In this document: one piece after another, positions 31,884 through 35,464 of the stretch
Numbering within the stretch: position 1 is the stretch's first letter
Layout of the letters: every line of letters begins with the position of its first letter
Assembly (NCBI GenBank): GCA_014730055.1
Contig: WJIV01000241.1
Location: 1 to 35,464 of the forward strand
Length of the DNA: 35,464 bases
Source of the DNA: Candidatus Bathyarchaeota archaeon
GTDB lineage: Archaea > Thermoproteota > Bathyarchaeia > TCS64
Direction: 5' to 3'
Notes under the pieces: generated by a model
Databases searched by the model: none
Seen by the model: the letters and a program-made list of their open reading frames with translations, nothing else
Told to the model about the DNA's origin: nothing
Made by a program: the position numbers and the translations under genes

Positions 31884-33374
31884 ATGTCAGAAGCAAAGGA
31901 TATTGATTGGGAGAGATTTGGCAGAGCAAGCAAAGAAGTATCACCGGAGATTAAGGTTTTAAACTCGATGAGAGAGAATCCTAGATCATTTGATTTGGCA
32001 TCCTACTACGCTCAGATTTTGATACATAGGGCTCATACCGTTATGCTTTTTGAGGAAAAAATTATCAGTCGTGAAGAAGCATCCGGCATCATCAAGGGCC
32101 TCAGAATAGTTGAGGAACAAGCCGAAAGCGATCCTAATCTTTCAGGCTACATGTCAACTGAGACGGCTTTAATCCATGAAATTGGTGAGATTGGGGGAAA
32201 GATGCATATAGGTCGTAGCAGGAATGACCTTGGTCACACTCAACGGAGGATATTCTACAGGGATCAGGTGAACAGGGTCATCTCAGCTTTAATTGAATAT
32301 CGTCGAAAACTCATTGAAACAGCAGAGGGGCATAAGAATACAGTAATGCCAGGATACACCCACTGGAGGCAGGCTCAGCCCATCACGCTAGCTCATTATA
32401 TAATGGCTCACGTGGAGTCAGCCAGTCGGACAGTTGAGCGCTTGGAGGGTATCTACAAGAGGACAAATCTAAGTCCTCTTGGTTCAGCCGCTTTCGCGGG
32501 TACTGGTTGGCCAGTTAATAGATATCGAACAATGGAACTCCTCGGGTTCGATGCTCTTGTTGAGAATACACTTGACGGGGTAGCTGCAATCGACTATTAC
32601 ATGGAGTTATCCGCAGCTTTATTCATACATATGTCTAACCTTAGTAGATTAGCTGAGGACATCCAGATATGGTCTTCGGATGAATTCAAGTTGGTTGAGC
32701 TTGACGAAGCTTATGCTGGCACTAGTAGTATTATGCCCCAGAAAAAGAACCCCTTAATCTTGGAACAGGTGAAGAGTTACACAGCTGAGACCTTAGGTAA
32801 CTCGGTATCAGTTTTATCTTCTATGAAAGGTGTCTCATACACGAATATTGTTGACAGGGTAATGTTAGAGCCCATGATTATTGATACAGTTGTTGGTAGT
32901 ACAAACGTAATGGCTGGATTGGTCAAGAGCTTAGAGCCATTACAAGATAACATGTTGAGAAGGTTAAGGGAGGGCTACTCAACTATGACAGATTTGGCTG
33001 ATACCCTAGTCCGACTATTTGATATCTCATTCAGGCAAGCCCATGATATTATTGTCAATGTAACAATAGATGCTCTAAATCAGGGAATTATTGCTGAGGA
33101 AATTAGTCCGGAGATGATAGAGGAAGCCTCAAGAAATGTCTTGGGCAGACCAATGATAATTGGACAAGTAGAACTAGAACAAGCACTTAACCCACTATTA
33201 AATGTAAATAGAAGAAGTGGAATAGGTGGTCCAGCACCTGAATCGGTTATGATGATGATAGAGAATCAAAAGTCAATAATATTAGAAGAAGAAAAACGGC
33301 ATAAAAGTCGGTTAAATAATATAGATCGAGCTAAGAAAAAACTCATGGAGGCTGAGAATAGGTTCTTGGATTAG
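31884..33374 (+). CDS. argH: Argininosuccinate lyase-like protein (fumarase/aspartase superfamily)
   Basis: 496 residues. Superfamily signatures are all present: GKMHIGRSRND (canonical ASL has HTGRSRNDQ), MPGYTHWRQAQP with the catalytic His, and the flexible loop GTSSIMPQKKNPLILEQVKS with the catalytic Ser. The N-terminal WGGRF-type motif of true argininosuccinate lyases is absent, and the residues after RSRND are LGHTQRR rather than QVAT. No other arginine-biosynthesis genes are nearby. It may therefore be a true ASL or a related lyase such as those that add amines to fumarate; the symbol reflects the closest named family. The ATG is 107 bp after the GNAT gene, likely with its own promoter. 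Confidence 0.75.
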   Translation: MSEAKDIDWERFGRASKEVSPEIKVLNSMRENPRSFDLASYYAQILIHRAHTVMLFEEKIISREEASGIIKGLRIVEEQAESDPNLSGYMSTETALIHEIGEIGGKMHIGRSRNDLGHTQRRIFYRDQVNRVISALIEYRRKLIETAEGHKNTVMPGYTHWRQAQPITLAHYIMAHVESASRTVERLEGIYKRTNLSPLGSAAFAGTGWPVNRYRTMELLGFDALVENTLDGVAAIDYYMELSAALFIHMSNLSRLAEDIQIWSSDEFKLVELDEAYAGTSSIMPQKKNPLILEQVKSYTAETLGNSVSVLSSMKGVSYTNIVDRVMLEPMIIDTVVGSTNVMAGLVKSLEPLQDNMLRRLREGYSTMTDLADTLVRLFDISFRQAHDIIVNVTIDALNQGIIAEEISPEMIEEASRNVLGRPMIIGQVELEQALNPLLNVNRRSGIGGPAPESVMMMIENQKSIILEEEKRHKSRLNNIDRAKKKLMEAENRFLD

Positions 33375-33457
33375 ATTACAAGAATAAACATTTCAATAAC
33401 GAGTAATGTATGATTAATGAGGAGCACACTCCAAATTCACTAACTTTTCCTAAAAAA

Positions 33458-33841
33458 TTATCTGTCAATTTTCTGGGCCTTGTGGAGAGGGATCCAACCG
33501 TATTTCCAGTTACGATCGAGACATTCCATCCAACCCATCGTATCACCAAGGTATTGAACTACCTCATCACGTACGACACTATGCTCGGTACTGTTATATG
33601 GTTGTTTAAGTAAGCCCCGTTCACCGTCAATAAATAGATAAGTTTCTGGTACCCAAGCCTCAACACTATCTGGACCCTTGCACCAATACCAACCAGGAGA
33701 GTCCATATCCTCCTTACCTATTTCAACAATATCCCCTTTCTCAACAACCAACGCATAATCAAAGCTTGCGCGATGCTCCTGAGTAATTACATATAAATCA
33801 CGCATATATTCGGTTACTTTTCTCCTATATTTAAAATCCAT
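33458..33841 (-). CDS. Tandem SH3-like domain protein
   Basis: 127 residues. Two SH3-like barrels are readable: the first (about 13-70) has DLYVITQEH, LVVEKGDIVEIG, GWYWCKG and EAWVPETYL, in the order of the SH3 RT-loop, n-Src strand, WW pair and P-x-x-Y end; the second (about 76-125) has DEVVQYLGD, GWMECLD and YGWIPLHKA. There is no signal peptide, catalytic motif or membrane segment, so it would be a small cytoplasmic adaptor or an inactive scaffold. It is convergent with the ArgH-like gene and divergent from the tautomerase gene. Bacterial SH3b and eukaryotic-type SH3 cannot be separated by eye. Confidence 0.6.
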   Translation of the reverse strand: MDFKYRRKVTEYMRDLYVITQEHRASFDYALVVEKGDIVEIGKEDMDSPGWYWCKGPDSVEAWVPETYLFIDGERGLLKQPYNSTEHSVVRDEVVQYLGDTMGWMECLDRNWKYGWIPLHKAQKIDR

Positions 33842-33894
33842 TTCCTCAAAGATCTTAATTTTATATGTGCAGTAATTAATCTATTCTGATTCAC

Positions 33895-34080
33895 ATGCCA
33901 GTTGTTACAATTCAAACTTGGAGTGGAAAATCCGTTGAACAGAAAGAAAAGCTCATGAAAGGAATAAAGAGCGCTTTTGAAGACATAGGAGTTGACCCTA
34001 GTGGTCTAACAATAATTATCCATGATGTGCCCAGATATAACTGGGCTAAAGCTGGAGAACAAGTATCAAAGAAAGAATAG
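33895..34080 (+). CDS. 4-oxalocrotonate tautomerase-like protein
   Basis: 61 residues with Pro immediately after Met (MPVVTIQTWSGKS), the catalytic amino-terminal Pro of the tautomerase superfamily. The conserved K-x-x-L-x-x-x-I pattern follows (EKLMKGIKSAF), then the IIIHDVPRYNWAKAG strand with Trp near the active site and a charged end. Length matches the 4-OT subunit, which forms hexamers and isomerises or hydrates small enol substrates; the substrate is unknown. The ATG follows a short AT-rich leader. Confidence 0.9.
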   Translation: MPVVTIQTWSGKSVEQKEKLMKGIKSAFEDIGVDPSGLTIIIHDVPRYNWAKAGEQVSKKE

Positions 34081-34137
34081 ATCCTTTTAATAAAACAAGT
34101 TAGCTCGTTTCCTTATTTTTCTTTGTATATATTTTTT

Positions 34138-34713
34138 TTAATGATTTAAGTGATTTAATACAACTCTTAGCCCAATTAGAATCAATAATAACCCTCCAAT
34201 GACCTGGGCTATACTTCCAAACCTCTGACCAGTTCTGTTCCCTATGTTTAAACCAATGAAAGAAAAGATCAGTGTACCAAATCCCATGTAAATACTGGGG
34301 ATCCAAATATTTACCCCTTGGAGACTAAAACTGAGACCAACAGCCAATGCGTCAAGGCTAACTGCGACAGTGAACATTAGAAGGCTCATAAACCCAAGAA
34401 GATCGCATACATTAACAGCTTCTTCATTTGTTATTATGCCTTCCTTGAGCATTTTTAATCCAACAAAAGCTAACAGAGTAAAAGCAAACCAATGATCCCA
34501 TTCCTGGATAAAATTAACAATTGATGATCCAAGACCCCACCCTAGCACCGGCATTAAAATATGAGCTGCACCAAAAACCGAGCTTATTCTCAGGGAATCC
34601 TTTAGTTCTACCTTTCCGAGTCCAAAACCAGCTACCAATGCTACGCTGAAGGCATCCATAGCTAATCCTATTGATATCAGAATTAGCGAAAAAGGATCAG
34701 TGGAAATACTCAT
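34138..34713 (-). CDS. mntP: MntP-family manganese efflux pump
   Basis: 191 residues with six membrane helices arranged as two three-helix repeats. Both repeat motifs hold the transmembrane Asp needed for metal transport: IGLAMDAFSVALVAGFG in the first and VAVSLDALAVGLSFSL in the second, with FGAAHILMPVLGWGLG and LLAFVGLKMLKEGI between them. MntP exports Mn2+ and protects from its toxicity. No yybP-ykoY-like riboswitch is visible upstream (34714-34813). It is 100 bp from the stop of the RNA methyltransferase gene on the same strand. Confidence 0.92.
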   Translation of the reverse strand: MSISTDPFSLILISIGLAMDAFSVALVAGFGLGKVELKDSLRISSVFGAAHILMPVLGWGLGSSIVNFIQEWDHWFAFTLLAFVGLKMLKEGIITNEEAVNVCDLLGFMSLLMFTVAVSLDALAVGLSFSLQGVNIWIPSIYMGFGTLIFSFIGLNIGNRTGQRFGSIAQVIGGLLLILIGLRVVLNHLNH

Positions 34714-34813
34714 AGTATACTAACAGCCTAAGATTATGTTGTTTAAATCTTGTGTGTATTGACTTTCTAATTCATAAAATAAATTTCGTGCTATAGTATA
34801 TTTCTATCATTAA

Positions 34814-35464
34814 CTAACTATTTTTAGTAATTTTTGCGATAAAGAACCCCTGACAATGGTGTTTGAAAGGATAAAGCCTCTGATTCTTCTCAAAACCTCT
34901 CAGGCCAGGTTCTCCTAGTCTGGGATTTGCTTCTGCTAATTCGAACTCTGGATGTTTTTTTAGAAAATTTATTATGACACCCTCATTCTCCTCAAAGGTA
35001 ATACTACAAGTGCTATAGATCACTGTACCTCCATCTCTAACATGATCTCCTGCAACTTCCATCATCTTGCTCTGCAGGCTAGCCATTCTGTAAATTGAGT
35101 TCTCGTTAATCCTCCACTTCCCTGAGGGGTAATCGTTGAAGGTTCCTGTTCCAGTGCAGGGGGGATCTAGTAAAACTAAATCTGCCTCCACATCAGGCAT
35201 TTCAACTGGTTCAGTAGCATTTGCAAGTACAGATTCAGCATTTTTCACCCCCAAATTTTCGATAATTCCCTTCCATGACTCCAATCTCCTAGCATCGTAA
35301 TCAACAGAGATTATTTTTCCTTTGTTATTCATTAGCTGTGCAATATGACTGGTTTTAATTCCAGGAGCAGCGCAAATATCCAGTACTAAATCATCGAAAT
35401 TTGGTGAGGAGACTTCACCGACGAGGGCACTTGCTTTGTCCTGGAAAATCAATTCTCCCCTTTG
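34814..35464 (-). CDS. NOL1/NOP2/Sun-family RNA m5C methyltransferase (5' end outside window)
   Basis: The frame is open to the right edge (QRGELIFQDKASALV), so the start is beyond the window; 216 residues are visible. NSUN motifs: LVLDICAAPGIKTSHIAQLM (SAM binding), ISVDYDARRLE, LVLLDPPCTGTGTF with the release Cys, and VIYSTCSITFEENEGVI with the catalytic Cys, then RLYPFKHHCQGFFIAKI at the end. The methyl acceptor is cytosine in rRNA or tRNA. An upstream PUA or N1 domain, if present, is not visible here. Both cysteines are kept, so the enzyme should be active. Confidence 0.92.
   Translation of the reverse strand, partial: QRGELIFQDKASALVGEVSSPNFDDLVLDICAAPGIKTSHIAQLMNNKGKIISVDYDARRLESWKGIIENLGVKNAESVLANATEPVEMPDVEADLVLLDPPCTGTGTFNDYPSGKWRINENSIYRMASLQSKMMEVAGDHVRDGGTVIYSTCSITFEENEGVIINFLKKHPEFELAEANPRLGEPGLRGFEKNQRLYPFKHHCQGFFIAKITKNS

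Overview
The window looks archaeal, from a mesophilic, fairly AT-rich organism. Several genes appear to have a TATA-like element about 25-32 bp before an ATG with little or no leader, Shine-Dalgarno sequences are mostly weak, and genes sit singly or in short operons separated by AT-rich gaps. The mix of SPFH protein, TULIP-like and SH3-like proteins, a pentameric ligand-gated channel, peptidases and amidohydrolases would fit an anaerobic heterotroph such as an Asgard or other uncultivated lineage. That placement is inference; no rRNA or ribosomal protein gene is present. I saw no tRNA, rRNA, insertion sequence or CRISPR array.

Layout. 1-8.2 kb: metabolic and housekeeping genes (partial M20 peptidase, membrane polyferredoxin with a divergent tandem ribbon-helix-helix regulator and a strong operator-like palindrome between them, phosphoesterase, SPFH protein, RidA-like protein, FAH-family enzyme, amidohydrolase). 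8.4-12.15 kb: a compact four-gene minus-strand operon, in transcription order a CARF-like sensor, a PIN-domain nuclease, a beta-CASP metallo-beta-lactamase nuclease and an annealing-protein-like gene. This resembles a signal-gated nuclease or defence/repair module without CRISPR and is the best candidate for an undescribed system. 12.3-21 kb: an EamA transporter, a small Cys-rich ORF, ASCH protein, histidine phosphatase, SelA-like PLP enzyme divergent from a QueG-like Fe-S protein, M14 peptidase, and an antiporter overlapping a double universal-stress protein.

21.3-27.2 kb is membrane and signalling rich: a cytochrome b-like protein fused to a large extracytoplasmic domain, a TIGR04076 protein, an aldo-keto reductase homologue with altered catalytic residues co-directional with a prokaryotic Cys-loop-type receptor channel, and a divergent orphan 8-TM protein. 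27.2-35.5 kb: a methyltransferase, hypotheticals, two adjacent decaying genes (mscL with an in-frame TGA, and a two-repeat DUF1508 gene with an in-frame TAA), a TULIP-like protein, a GNAT enzyme, an ArgH-like lyase, a tandem SH3-like protein, a tautomerase, MntP, and a partial NOL1/NOP2/Sun RNA methyltransferase running off the right edge.

All assignments come from reading motifs by eye; no database search or structure prediction was run.
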